NCBI GenBank assembly: GCA_021234155.1
Contig: JAJEKV010000005.1
Span: forward strand, 20,506,089-20,570,088
Length of the DNA stretch: 64,000 bases
Origin: Isoetes taiwanensis
Taxonomy: Eukaryota; Streptophyta; Lycopodiopsida; Isoetales; Isoetaceae
Direction: 5' to 3'
The notes under the pieces are model-generated. The model searched no databases and had not been told where the DNA came from. It saw only the letters and a list, made by a program, of their open reading frames with translations. The first letter of the stretch is position 1. Each line of letters starts with the position of its first letter. Below, piece after piece: positions 35,681 to 46,057 of the stretch. The position numbers were made by a program, and so were the translations under genes.

Positions 35681-35790
35681 TCCAAATCTAGTTTCTTTGC
35701 CAGCCTTGGGGAAATAAAACAATGTGTACTACCACAATCAATAAGAAAGAGAGCAGGAACTCCATGAATAATACTTCCCTCTTAGTGTCC
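34674..35790 (-). pseudogene. Gypsy aspartic protease region, partly duplicated
   Basis: The minus strand near 35700-35760 encodes FLIDCGSTHCFISPRLAKKL, with the active-site Asp in a D-C-G-S context where D-S/T-G is more usual. DAILGMSWLRPHKACIDCG follows at 34674-35063 and again in the duplicated copy. No nucleocapsid zinc knuckle or gag is seen to the right before the LTR. Confidence 0.75.
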
Positions 35791-36004
35791 TTCAAAGACC
35801 TTCTCTCTTTGCCTTGTCACCGTTATCTTTTGTTACGATGCACTCGGCCTGCAACACTTTCATTTGGATAGCCCCGCAAGATATCGGCTATATCGAGGTT
35901 CCACTAGGCCCAGCTCCTCCCTCCCAACTCATCTCTACAAGAATCTGAACCATATCAAATATCATCAATAATAAAAATCTTATAATCCACTAATCGTAAA
36001 CTTG

Positions 36005-38514
36005 GCTCAACGCCCGGCCAATTAACCTCTCGATGCCGGAGATCCCATCGATCTCTACCGTTGGATCTATACTTAACCTTTGCAACTCAAGAAATTGATA
36101 CAAGCATACTTAGGTAAAGAATTTAATCTTTATACATGCTCTAAGGTCCCAAAATTTATACTTGCCATTGCTCTCGGCAAAAATCCCACACAACAACCAA
36201 AGTTTACAAATAATTATAGTTTAAGCCGATCCATAATAATAATGGTTATATTAATCAAATATATTGTCTAGCAATCCACACACTTCTACTCTACCTTTTC
36301 CGGCTTGGCTACTTTCGGAGCATCTCGCCATTAACACCTCTGCTACACCATTAACCCACGGGGTTAGTCACACCTGACTAAGTGGGGATCGGGGATTTAG
36401 AATATATCAAGCATCAATTACCACAAGCATTAACTTAGAACAATAACTTAGCCTTACCGTAACCTCGCCCCTGCAATCCAAGTAATTAATCCAACAAGCA
36501 TAACCACAATGCATAATTATACGAAGCATAGCCATTGCAACTTGATTCCAATAATAAAAACCACATATACAATAGCCAAGCAACCAAAGCATCAACATTG
36601 CAACCAATATTCCTCTGGGTCTGAGCAAGGTCAACTCTACCGATCGTGCCGCTGACATAGAGGCGGGGTGTAACCACGTGTACACACACCCATCCACGCC
36701 AAGGCCCAAAGATTGGAGGACCACTTTATCGCATGACGTTATACCATACGGTACCAACGCCCGATGTTCAGATAATACCATTTACATAGCACTGTGCAAA
36801 ACCGTGAGTCTAGACCATCGCACCTAGACTCCGGCCCCAGAGGTCTATATCAAAGAATTACACCATAGATAATTATAAACAATTCACTATCATTATGACA
36901 CATGCCTTAACAAGCTCAACATCAAATAATTCCCTAATACACACTTCATATAGCAAGAGAAAGCCAAATCATAACTCAGTAATTATAATAACCTCAATAA
37001 TGCAAGATGCGGCTATCACCATTAAATAAAAGATAAGCATCTACCATCTTCCAATTGTTCCCTAACAACAAGGTTACTAGCTATATTTTAAGATTTTAAT
37101 AATGATTTAATCCCTAACGTTATAATTGTCATGACGCTTCCATTACCAATTTCCCCATACACAACACTTGTGCCTTGCATTTTTACCCCTCTTAATTTAA
37201 CTAATTCTAAAGGCTTTAAATTATAACTAGCTAGCTTGTTTAGACCACTCATGTCGTAATTATAAATAACTTAACCATTAGCATTAACCCTCTTAACTTA
37301 GGCCTCAATCTTTAATAATTCACAAGCCCAACTCTTGGCTCCAACTAGCCTTAATATTTTAATTTAACTCTAACCTTAGCTTTAACCTTTAGCCTTATTA
37401 TTACCTACTTACTAACAACTAATTAATTGTTAACATCTTTACTTTTTTTTACTAACCTAAACCTAACGTTCAATTCACAAACGCGGCCAACAAATTTTGT
37501 GGATCCGCCTCAAGCCATCGGATCCAAATTTCAAAACTTCATGGATCCACCGATTTTGGCTTTTACAGAATTTCCAGGCCAAATCATACGATTGTGGCGA
37601 ATCGTAGTTCTAACCCTTTTCTTCCATCACGGATCCTCGTTGGAAACTCTGTGGATCTGCATAAGAACCCCAAATCCTTCCGATTTGATCTTCTAAGGGG
37701 TTCTTAATCCAAAACGACCTGGTTACAAGTCAATCACATGGTTCTCGATCATCTTTTTGCTTGCCGTAGACCGAAGTTATCCGCCGCCACAACCTACATG
37801 GATCTCCATGATTCCGCTTCCTTTTGCCCAAATTGACCTCTTTGAGGCCAAATCGACCCAATCCGCACTTCTTTCATGCTTCTCGTGCATTCCCACTAAA
37901 TAAGATCATGCCAATTCTACTAGCAAAGATGCAAGAGATAAATCGCCTTCTTGGCTTGTTCTTGCTTCATCAATTGGGTTTTAATCCTTTCTTCCAAATT
38001 CTAACCGATTCAAACCATTCCAAACTTCTTCTATCATAGATTACAAATGCAGCTATTACTTTGATGGAAAATATTAGGAACATATTAATTTCAATACTAG
38101 CCATGCAAGCCACCGATTCCAATACCAAAGAGCTACTACCCATAAACCGTATTTATTTACAATCATGCTCACATAAACCAATTCTCATCCCATGCGCATA
38201 TAATCCAATTCTAATCCCGTCTTTGGATGCTTAATCAACAAATTAAAAACAAGCACGATACTACACTAGAAAACCCGTGTGTAAGTCTTGATCCCCACTG
38301 GAATCTCGCTTGTTTGCTTCTTTTTTTAGCCCAACACGCTTCGCTTCCAGAGCTCACGACGCACTTCGCCCTTCAAAGAATCCCTCTGCAATCTATCTTT
38401 TTCCAAATGCTTTTCTCTCAGTACTTATATTTATTTTTTAGCCACCAAAAGATTCTCCTCAGATAATTTCTACATATACGACGTATTAATTCTCAATATC
38501 TTAGGTCCGTTACA
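36005..38514 (-). repeat. Gypsy 5' LTR
   Basis: Matches 29415-31880. The outer end at 38514 is clean (ggtccgttaca followed by target duplication ggatt). The inner end is damaged: ctcaacgcccggcc stands where the other LTR has tgtgacgggcctggcc. I could not identify a primer-binding site at this edge. Confidence 0.9.
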
Positions 38515-38854
38515 GGATTCCACTGGCTATGGGTCTAACGAGCTTGATGACATGATGTTCGTCTATACTGATGAGGCCTATGCAATTATCTCCCAGATAT
38601 ACTGTGAACAGTCCATGAAACAGTAGCCTTTGTTTTGTTCTGCTTTCTGAACCTTTAGTTTAAAAGTGGTCTCTGTTTTTTTTGTGTTCTATCTAGTGCC
38701 CTCCCATGAAGGGCTTTTGATGGCGATTAGCTATCTACCTTTTCCCAGGGGTAGGGGTCCCTACTCTGGGTTTTTTGTATGATCATGTAATTTTCCTATA
38801 TAGTAATACATTCCTCTGCCGTTTCCTCAAAAAAAAAAAAAAAAAAAAAAAAAG
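38515..38854 (+). mobile_element. LINE-A 3' end with poly-A
   Basis: Continues the LINE after the Gypsy insertion: DSTGYGSNELDDMMFVY and AYAIISQIYCEQSMKQ, then a stop. The 3' untranslated region follows, with tagtaatacattcct just before the tail, and then 25 A. The frame joins exactly to the left part when the Gypsy element and one GGATT are removed. Confidence 0.88.
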
Positions 38855-39219
38855 AGATAGACAAATTCTTATTTTATTTGTCAGGACCCTATGAAGGTTA
38901 CTTAAATGCCTTTGGAAGGAATTGCATCCTTGCGAAGGTTTAACTAAGATTTTATGTAATTATTATCTTACTTTATCTCGATACTAAGATATCTACACAA
39001 GACAAAACTATCTATGCAGTTATTATGAATTTATCAACAAGACATTAAAGCTTATGATACATGCCCGGCTCTGGACGGCCGTGTCTTTGGGGCACTCGAG
39101 TGCGCCCTACTACTCCCGAGCCTCGAAGCTCCAGGGGTTCGCGGGCGAAAATCCATAGACACGCGCCCGGGGTCTCCCTACCGAGGTTCATAGTTACCGC
39201 TGCGGCGGTCATTGTGAGA

Positions 39220-39850
39220 TGGCCAGGCAAAGAAGAGCCAAGAGCCGTGCTCCCGACTTCCTGCAGGGCGGGGGCCACTCGCCCGCTACCCCGCCCCCCC
39301 AAGTATGCACCGCACGACGCCCGGCAGCCCGGGACCACGACCGCTGCCCCGCACTCAAGCCACCCCACGCCATCCCAGCCACCAACACCACCACCCCAGC
39401 ACAGGCCCCCACCCTCGCCCACCTTTGACCCGCAGGCCGCAGAACTCCAAGAGCGCAGACGGAGAGGCCACAATCTGGTAGTCCGAGGCATGCCAGAAGA
39501 GGAGGGGGAGAGTCTCGCCCACAACATCCGAACACACATTCTCGGACATTATCTGGGCCAGTTCACATTTCCCGAGCAGCCCGCCATGGGGCTCAGCGCC
39601 CGGGTCGTAATCGCATTGTCATATTCGCGGTTGCGGATGCGCAGGTGCGTGATGCCATATTGCGACAGGGCAAGATGTTGAAGGGGACGTCCCTGTATGT
39701 GGACCGGGACCTCACACCCGCACAACAGGAGGCACACAGACAGGAGCTTGTCAAGGTCAGAGGCATCCGCCACCAAGGGGGTGCCGCAGGATTCGTTCGG
39801 GGCAGGATGCACATTTTTAGCCCGACATCTTTTACTTGCTGTTTCCCGCA
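39220..39850 (+). pseudogene. LINE-B ORF1 protein, broken
   Basis: RRRGHNLVVRGMPEEEGESL is the start of the RRM-like ORF1 core. It continues after a shift as IVIFAVADAQVRDAILR, KMLKGTSLYVDRDLTPAQQE and HRQELVKVRG. This is the arrangement of L1-type ORF1 RNA-binding proteins. A Pro-rich stretch precedes it and a Ser/Pro-rich stretch follows. At least one frameshift lies near 39600. Confidence 0.7.
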
Positions 39851-40052
39851 CCCCAATGTCATGGCCCCGAACGTGGCCCCCGTTACGCCTCTCCTACCAC
39901 ATCCCCCCCTTCTCTTGCTCCTACTCCTGCTCCCTCACGGTGGCCCTGACCTCTCTTTCCACATGTCGGCTCCATCTACTTCTCCCTTTCCTGACCTCGC
40001 TTCGCACTCCCCAGCACTTCAGTCTCGCATAACTTCTTCACACAAATAGGAA

Positions 40053-40599
40053 TTGTGCCTCCGGGTGGTCTCATGGAATTGTCGAGGCTTCCCTTGGCAG
40101 AAGGGAGACAGTCTCAACTCCGTGGCAACCGATATGGATCTCATCTTTCTCATGGAGATTTGGGAGTATGCCGGGCACAGGCTACCTGATCTGCCGAGTT
40201 ACCAACATTTCTCGGTCTTCAATACCTGTACAGGACAGAGGGGTCATGGTGGGATTGCTTGCTACTACCGGACAACCTTGGCACATTCGGTTACCCTCCA
40301 GAAGACAGACAGACACAACCGGTACTTGTGGGTTCGTGTGCATAATACCAATGGCAACCCTCTTTTTCTGGCCCTTTGTTGTTTCCCTCACGCAGAGAGC
40401 AGCTTCTATCGCAGCCACTCCGATGCGGATAGGATGGATCCTTATGTCGATCTATATGATGACATACAGCAGCACAAGCAGTTGGGTAGGGTCGTCCTTC
40501 TTGGGGATTTCAATGCACAGACAGGAGTGGAGCAGTCCATGAGACTTGACCCCCTCGCTGACGATGTCCTGCAGCTGCGTCCCGCAGAGGCAACCTGGC
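40053..40599 (+). pseudogene. LINE-B APE endonuclease, N-terminal half
   Basis: VVSWNCRGFPWQ (Asn), DLIFLMEIWEY (Glu), GHGGIACYYR, FLALCCFP and GRVVLLGDFNAQTG (Asp and Asn) are the ordered motifs of an apurinic-type LINE endonuclease that nicks the target. The frame is open up to the CACTA insertion at 40600. The C-terminal half continues at 47738. Confidence 0.88.
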
Positions 40600-40610
40600 C
40601 ACTACAAGAG

Positions 40611-41688
40611 GATGGGGGGTTTAGTGTCAACCCTTGTGACAAGCCATAGGTCCAGTGACAACTTTGTGTCGAATGCTATTATCTTGACACAAAGTGCTTG
40701 TTTTGCGTCAAAATTGTGTCGAGTGCATAACGTCAAATATTTCGTCAAATGAATGACGTCCTTTTTGTCAACTTTTTTGCGCAACTTAAGTAGGTTATTG
40801 CAACAACTTTTGAACAATATTATAGCAAAGTTGTGGCAAACTTTTTTTAAGACTTATGACAAAATGTTATCCAAAATTGCATCTAATATTTTGACGGAAT
40901 TTTGAGAAGCATTTGCCAATTTTATATTGCAATTTGAGGTGGTGGTTGCAACAAAATTTAAACAATATTATAACTAAGTCACTACAACATTTGCCTTGAT
41001 AGAATGAGGTTAGAAATAGATCAATCAAAATCCAATTTCCTTTTTCCCAATTCTTATCACATCTTACACAAGTTTATTACCACTTTAGCCTAAATGAAAA
41101 CCTTAAACCATTGAAATGCAAATATTGAGCACTGTAGCAATATTTTAAGAATCGGAATTCATTGGCATAAACTATTTTCCCCCGACAGCCCTGGCATCCA
41201 TAAACTTATGGATCCGACACAATGTTCACAATTCACAAAATCACAGAATTACAATCCTTCTTATACTTAGTTTACTCGGCACCGATCCAACTTGATCCGG
41301 CACCAGATTCGCCCCAAGCTACTCATTTCTAACTTGGGCACTTGCTAGCTGTTTAAACAACATTTGACCGCCAAATATATCATGGGTTAACCATTGGCTT
41401 TTTATCGAACCATTAATCATATGCCTTAGGTTTCCTTATTTCGACCTTAGGGAATTCTGACCCTATGCACAATAACAACGCACCTTCTGCAACCTAGGTT
41501 AAGTAACAGGTTCACAAGTCTCTGCGCCTTCATATACTGTGCAACCTTAGATCCCTGTATAATATAGATACTGCAACCTTTGCTCGTTATTACAACATGC
41601 TGATACTGCAAGTTCATCAAATCATATTTTCCCCTTCAAACATATAAAGCCACAACTTATTTGTAGTCAATCAACCATAGTTATAACA
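40611..41688. other. CACTA left subterminal region and Copia LTR remnant
   Basis: The first ~500 bp carry short direct and inverted gtcaa/gtgtc repeats typical of CACTA ends. From about 41160 to 41688 the sequence may be the 3' LTR of the Copia element to the right: its plus-strand end ttataaca (41688) gives a TG start on the minus strand next to the Copia stop at 41699. No gene is visible. Confidence 0.5.
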
Positions 41689-41698
41689 TGACAATTTC

Positions 41699-43771
41699 TT
41701 ACAATTCCACCTTCATGTTATAACCTATGCATTGTACTGCATTTTTCAGTTCAGAGAATTTACCTTCTGGTAATGCTTTTGTTAGCAGGTCTGCCAGCTG
41801 CTTTGAAGTGTGAACATAGATTAACTTCACCAAGTTTTTCCCTACAACATCCCTGATAAAATGCAGTTCTAAATCGATATGCTTTGATCTTTCATGGAAC
41901 ACTGGGTCCTTAGTCATTGCAATGCAGCTTGTGCTGTCACAATATAGCTTTGTGGCTTCATTTTGACTGTACCCCAGCTCGATTAGTAATCTTCTTTCCC
42001 ATATCAGTTCCTTGGTTGCCAACACAACAGAAGCGTATTCTGCTTCAGCACTAGACAGTGCTATTGAATTTTGTTTTTTACATTTCCATGAAACAGGAGC
42101 ACCTCCTAAGAAGGTTAGATACCATGAAGTGGATTTTCTAGAATCCAAGTCCCCTCCCCAATCTGCATCACAGTATGCTGACAATTGTAAATCATCATTG
42201 CAGAAACTAATCCCATGATTCATGGTACCTTTCAAATATCTCAAGACCCTTTTAGCTGTTGTCCAATGATCTCTTCCAGGATCATTATTGTATCTGCTCA
42301 ACATATTCACCACATAAGCAATGTCAGGCCTGGTACAATTGGCTACATACGATAAACACCCTATTAATGACATGTATGGAACATTCTTCATATCTTCTCG
42401 TTCTTCATCTGTTGTGGGACACATTTTTGCAGAAATCTTGTACCCTGGCACTATTGGAGTCTTGCATGTGTTACAGTTGTTCATTTTGAATTTCTCAAGC
42501 ATTCCCTCTATCTGCCCTTTCTGTGTAAGTGTCAGTGTCTTTGTTAGTCTGTCTCTATGCTTTTCAATACCCAAAAATTTCTTCATCTCACCAAGATCTG
42601 ACATTCTAAATTTATTATTCAGAATGTCTTTGCAATGCTTCAGGACATTTGTACCTTTTGCTACCATTATGTTGTCATCGACATACAAAGCTATGATACA
42701 CCATTCATTTCCAATTTGATATCTGTAAAGATTTCCATCATTTTGCAATTTGCTAAACCCTTGTTCTCTGAGATAGGTATCAATGCACTTATACCATTCT
42801 CTGGGAGATTGCTTAAGTCCATATACTGCTTTGTTTAGCCTCCACACCTTCCCCGATCCTTCTTCTATTCCTGGAGGTATTTTCATGTAGATCTCCTCTT
42901 CTAAATTTGCATTCAGAAAAGCCGTATTTACATTCATATGATGGATTTCAAAATCTGCTGCATTTGCTATGGCCAATAGCATTCTAATACTATTCAGTTT
43001 AACCAAAGGAGAGAATGTATCTTCATAATCCTGCCCATACTTCTGTGTAAACCCCTGAGCTACTAATCTGGCTTTAAATTTTGGAGTTATTCCATCTGAT
43101 TCTGTTTTAATCTTAAACAACCATTTATTGCCAACAATATTCTTGTTCTCAGGCCTGTCAACCACCTCATATGTGTTTGTCCTATTGAATGACTCCATTT
43201 CCTCCATCATAGCTTTAATCCACCTTTTCCTATCTGGTGAAGCTATAGCTTCATCATAGGTTTTTGGGACTGACATGTCAAGATGCATTAAGATCTCAAA
43301 TAAGCTAAGAGTCTCACCTTCCTTTTCTTGTAGTCTCTTGCTTTTGCCCAATTCATCTCGCCCCAATGTTGTCATGTCTGCTCCAGAATCCCTTTGTAAC
43401 ATTTCTGCTTCAGTTCTTCTTTTTCTCCTTGGCTGCCTATCTTGTTTTTCATCTTGAAGAATAGCGGGATCTTCTGGCAGTACACTCTCATCCGAGTTTT
43501 CTGGCAGCACACTTACATCATTAGAATCATTAGTATCAGCAAGAATTTCTTTTGAGTCTTCATCCTCATCATACTTAATAGTCATTTGAGGCTTAGCCTC
43601 TTCACTTTCGAATCTTACTTGCTTTGTACTCCTATCAGCAGTGGCAATTTCTTTGCTATTAATCTTAGGCAGAATCTTATAATATTGTTCCTCATCAAAA
43701 GACACATCCCTACTTATGATAATTCTCCTCTTACTGCAGTCTGTAGGCTTTTGATTGTTGATCATATCCAA
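41699..43771 (-). CDS. Copia pol: integrase end, reverse transcriptase, RNase H
   Basis: A 690-codon open frame. It starts with the integrase C-terminal tail (RRIIISRDVSFDE) and an acidic linker. The RT follows: MEEMESFNRTNTYEVVDRP, NKWLFKIKTESDG, KARLVAQGFTQKYG, NVNTAFLNANLEEEIYMKIP (the usual catalytic D of DVKTAFL is N here), KAVYGLKQSPREWY and ALYVDDNIMVAKG. RNase H follows (YCDADWGGDLDSRKSTS, ALSSAEAEYA, HIDLELHFIRD, ADLLTKALPEG). The length is right for this part of Copia, but it is fused to the integrase only through a 1-nt frameshift near 43735. Confidence 0.9.
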   Translation of the reverse strand: MDMINNQKPTDCSKRRIIISRDVSFDEEQYYKILPKINSKEIATADRSTKQVRFESEEAKPQMTIKYDEDEDSKEILADTNDSNDVSVLPENSDESVLPEDPAILQDEKQDRQPRRKRRTEAEMLQRDSGADMTTLGRDELGKSKRLQEKEGETLSLFEILMHLDMSVPKTYDEAIASPDRKRWIKAMMEEMESFNRTNTYEVVDRPENKNIVGNKWLFKIKTESDGITPKFKARLVAQGFTQKYGQDYEDTFSPLVKLNSIRMLLAIANAADFEIHHMNVNTAFLNANLEEEIYMKIPPGIEEGSGKVWRLNKAVYGLKQSPREWYKCIDTYLREQGFSKLQNDGNLYRYQIGNEWCIIALYVDDNIMVAKGTNVLKHCKDILNNKFRMSDLGEMKKFLGIEKHRDRLTKTLTLTQKGQIEGMLEKFKMNNCNTCKTPIVPGYKISAKMCPTTDEEREDMKNVPYMSLIGCLSYVANCTRPDIAYVVNMLSRYNNDPGRDHWTTAKRVLRYLKGTMNHGISFCNDDLQLSAYCDADWGGDLDSRKSTSWYLTFLGGAPVSWKCKKQNSIALSSAEAEYASVVLATKELIWERRLLIELGYSQNEATKLYCDSTSCIAMTKDPVFHERSKHIDLELHFIRDVVGKNLVKLIYVHTSKQLADLLTKALPEGKFSELKNAVQCIGYNMKVEL

Positions 43772-44456
43772 CTAGATATGTAATATACACCCTGTCATCC
43801 AGTTTTTTTCTTAACTCTTCAGGAACGTGAGCAAAGGCCAAACATCTATAGGCCTTGAGCCTTTCATAATCTGGGGAGTTTCCTGCCCATAATACATGTG
43901 GAACTTCTCCTTTAATGCTTATTGAAGGCAGCAGATTTTGTACAAATACAGCAGCCTTAACTGCCTCTTCCCACAAAAAGTTAGGCAATCCAGAATATTT
44001 GAGCATGCTCCTGACGGCATTAAGAATAGTTCTGTTCTTCCTCTCAGCAATTCCATTTTGCTGAGGGGTAAATCTACATGTCAACTGTCTCTTAATCCCA
44101 AGTTCATTGCAATATTGTTTAAATTCATTTGATAAATACTCACCACCCCTGTCTGAGCGTAAAATCTTGATCTTTCTCCCTGTCTCAAGTTGTACTTCAT
44201 TCAAATATTGTTTGAATGCTTGCAAAGCTAGATCTTTAGTACTCAAACAATAAACCTTGGCCATTCTACTGTAATCATCAATGAATGTCATGAAATACCT
44301 TTTCCCAGATAGGCTGGTCACATTTAATGGGCCACATAAATCTGTATGGATCAAATCCAAAATCCCCTTTGCTCTTTTTGTTGACTTCTTAAATGGGAGT
44401 CTCGTGTGTTTGCCCAAAAGGCATCTATATTCATGGCTTTTGTTGGCCATAAAAAG
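43731..44456 (-). pseudogene. Copia integrase, separated from pol by a 1-nt frameshift
   Basis: The frame of 239 codons contains ANKSHEYRCLLGKHTRLPF (zinc-region end), DLIHTDLCGPLNV (first Asp), FIDDYSRMAKVY (second), LRSDRGGEYLSNEFKQYC (Asp), TPQQNGIAERKNRTI (Glu) and AHVPEELRKKLDDRVY. It ends at YLVGYDQQSKAYRLQ. The next codons belong to the adjacent frame, so a single base gained or lost near 43735 separates it from the RT frame. Gag and the 5' LTR are not recognisable to the right. Confidence 0.88.
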
Positions 44457-45729
44457 TTCCTCATTCTTTAAGATAGTTCATCCTACAATGTCAACATATG
44501 CTGCAAGCCCATAGGCTGCTTAGAATGTCAGAGCTTCTCCTTAAATCATGGCAAAAGGAACTCTATCTTTCTGAACATTGAGCTAAAGCTGTTTTAGCAG
44601 GCTCAGATTATTACCAATGACCTCAAGGTTCTGAGCCTTCCAACTTTGTATATTCTATATCAAATACAGTTCTGAGCTGCAGTTATGTTAGCAATAATTT
44701 GACATGAAGAGTTTGCACCTAATTATTCGCCATCCCTTTAGGAATATCTAACTTAATTATCTTCATATTATCTTCATTATGTGCCTCTGATGTTGAGACA
44801 TTAGCAGTCAAGTAAAAGGGCTTTCAGTAGCGGTGTTAGAGTTATGATATCCTAAACTCCTCAGTTATATCTATGACTGGACCAGATGACTTCACTTCTG
44901 GTGCCACATCATCATGTACATGACTTCACTTCTGTTAACCAGTTTTCCTCATATAGGGCAATATGGTGTGCCTTCTATCTCCTATGTTTACCACGTTTTT
45001 TGTATCTGATGTGATACAGAAAGATATTTGTTGTCTGTATTTATCTGAATAGTACTTTTGGATCAGAAATACTGGCCGCTGCTTAGGAAATTAGAGGCAA
45101 GCATTATGATTTACCCACTAGATCCAGAAATATTTGCATATGGAGATCATGGAAATAAATACAGACATTTATGGCTGCTGGTCCATTTTTAGAATTCCAA
45201 GTTCACCTTATAAGGAACGATTTAGGTGCTACAAATTGTGCCCTTTAAATTCCCATTGTATTTATTGATTGATGAATGAAGTTGCCAATCTAGGGCAATA
45301 TAAAATAGAACTACAATAAATAGATACGCATGCCTGCTTTGCATATCTAATTCGCATAATTCCAACTTGAGGATTTCAGATGACTTCCACATCCTTTCCA
45401 CTCAACTTCCACTACCAGCCTTAGAGCAAAGCAGCACATTCAGTATAATCCGGCATCTGGGAAATAGGGGACTATTCCTAGATCAAACTGTCTTGCAGAC
45501 CCTTTATCATCCATCAACCTACTGATCAACCTGTTCTAATCTCTCCATATTAATAAAGATCCCACTTCACATCAATGGTTTTAATAAGCCTGATGGCGAA
45601 GTCTTTTACCGTAGGGTCAAACATTGTCTCCACTTATAGGGGGCCTCAAATGATACTTCTGTACAAGGCTAAGTTCTGCAGTCTGGCAATCTAGTTGTAG
45701 ACCACTTTCATCTGTCTGAAAGGGAAGAT
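44457..45729. other. No gene seen inside the CACTA element
   Basis: AT-rich sequence between two Copia remnants of opposite strand. It could be decayed gag or LTR material from either one. No motif is visible. Confidence 0.4.
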
Positions 45730-46057
45730 ATCTATTAAACACTTGAGAACTCAATATATGTCTGCAGATATTCTCACGGTACCTCTCCCAATAAGAAGAT
45801 TCGTTGAAAGCTCAAAAGAGCTGGGACTAGTGACTAATGTGGTCTACAACCTAAGGGGGGAGCATTTTGTATCAGTTGATACCTCTATCTCATCCCAGGG
45901 CCAACTGTTTGAGGGGGCGTTCTTGCACAAGGAACCATTTTCTCTAAAGAAGTTTTATTATCTGATTTCTACTTTCTGTAGCAGACTTGTACCTATTATT
46001 TTTCTTATTTCTGTAGCAGCAGTTGTAACAAATATTATGGTTGAGGGGAAGTGTTGA
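45730..46057 (+). pseudogene. Second Copia remnant: RNase H C-terminus, plus strand
   Basis: The frame reads ISIKHLRTQYMSADILTVPLP and RRFVESSKELGLV, matching the end of Copia RNase H, followed by about 60 unrelated-looking residues. A purine-rich tract (gttgaggggaag) comes next and then tgttgatgttatacc at about 46055, the probable start of a 3' LTR. It lies opposite in strand to the Copia at 41699-44456, so it is a separate insertion. Confidence 0.65.

Larger units (their letters stand above)
29415..38514 (-). mobile_element. Ty3/Gypsy chromovirus-type LTR retrotransposon with 2.5-kb LTRs
   Basis: The minus-strand order is 5' LTR (about 36005-38514), protease, RT, RNase H, integrase with a chromodomain-like end, polypurine tract, 3' LTR (29415-31880). 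A 5-bp target duplication GGATT lies at 29410-29414 and 38515-38519. The LTR tips are complementary (TGTAACGGACC and GGCCCGTCACA on the minus strand). Only about 300 bp lie between the 5' LTR and the protease active site, so gag is missing. The RT/RNase H part has many stops. It needs another element's proteins to move and is probably dead. Confidence 0.92.
28293..38864 (+). mobile_element. 5'-truncated LINE (LINE-A) split by a Gypsy element
   Basis: The LINE body runs 28303-29409 and 38515-38854. It is flanked by a 10-bp target duplication agatagacaa (28293-28302 and 38855-38864) and ends in 25 A (38829-38853). Only the end of the pol protein is present, so it is 5'-truncated as LINE copies often are. 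The 9.1-kb Gypsy insertion at 29415-38514 lies inside it and is therefore younger. Confidence 0.9.

Noticed and set aside
36407-36781. Minus-strand ORFs inside the Gypsy LTRs (also 29856-30198)
   Set aside because: They lie wholly within the LTRs, differ between the two LTRs through small indels and show no motif.
39045-39549. Long minus-strand frames opposite LINE-B ORF1
   Set aside because: They are shadows of a GC-rich stretch. The plus strand has the recognisable ORF1 motif.
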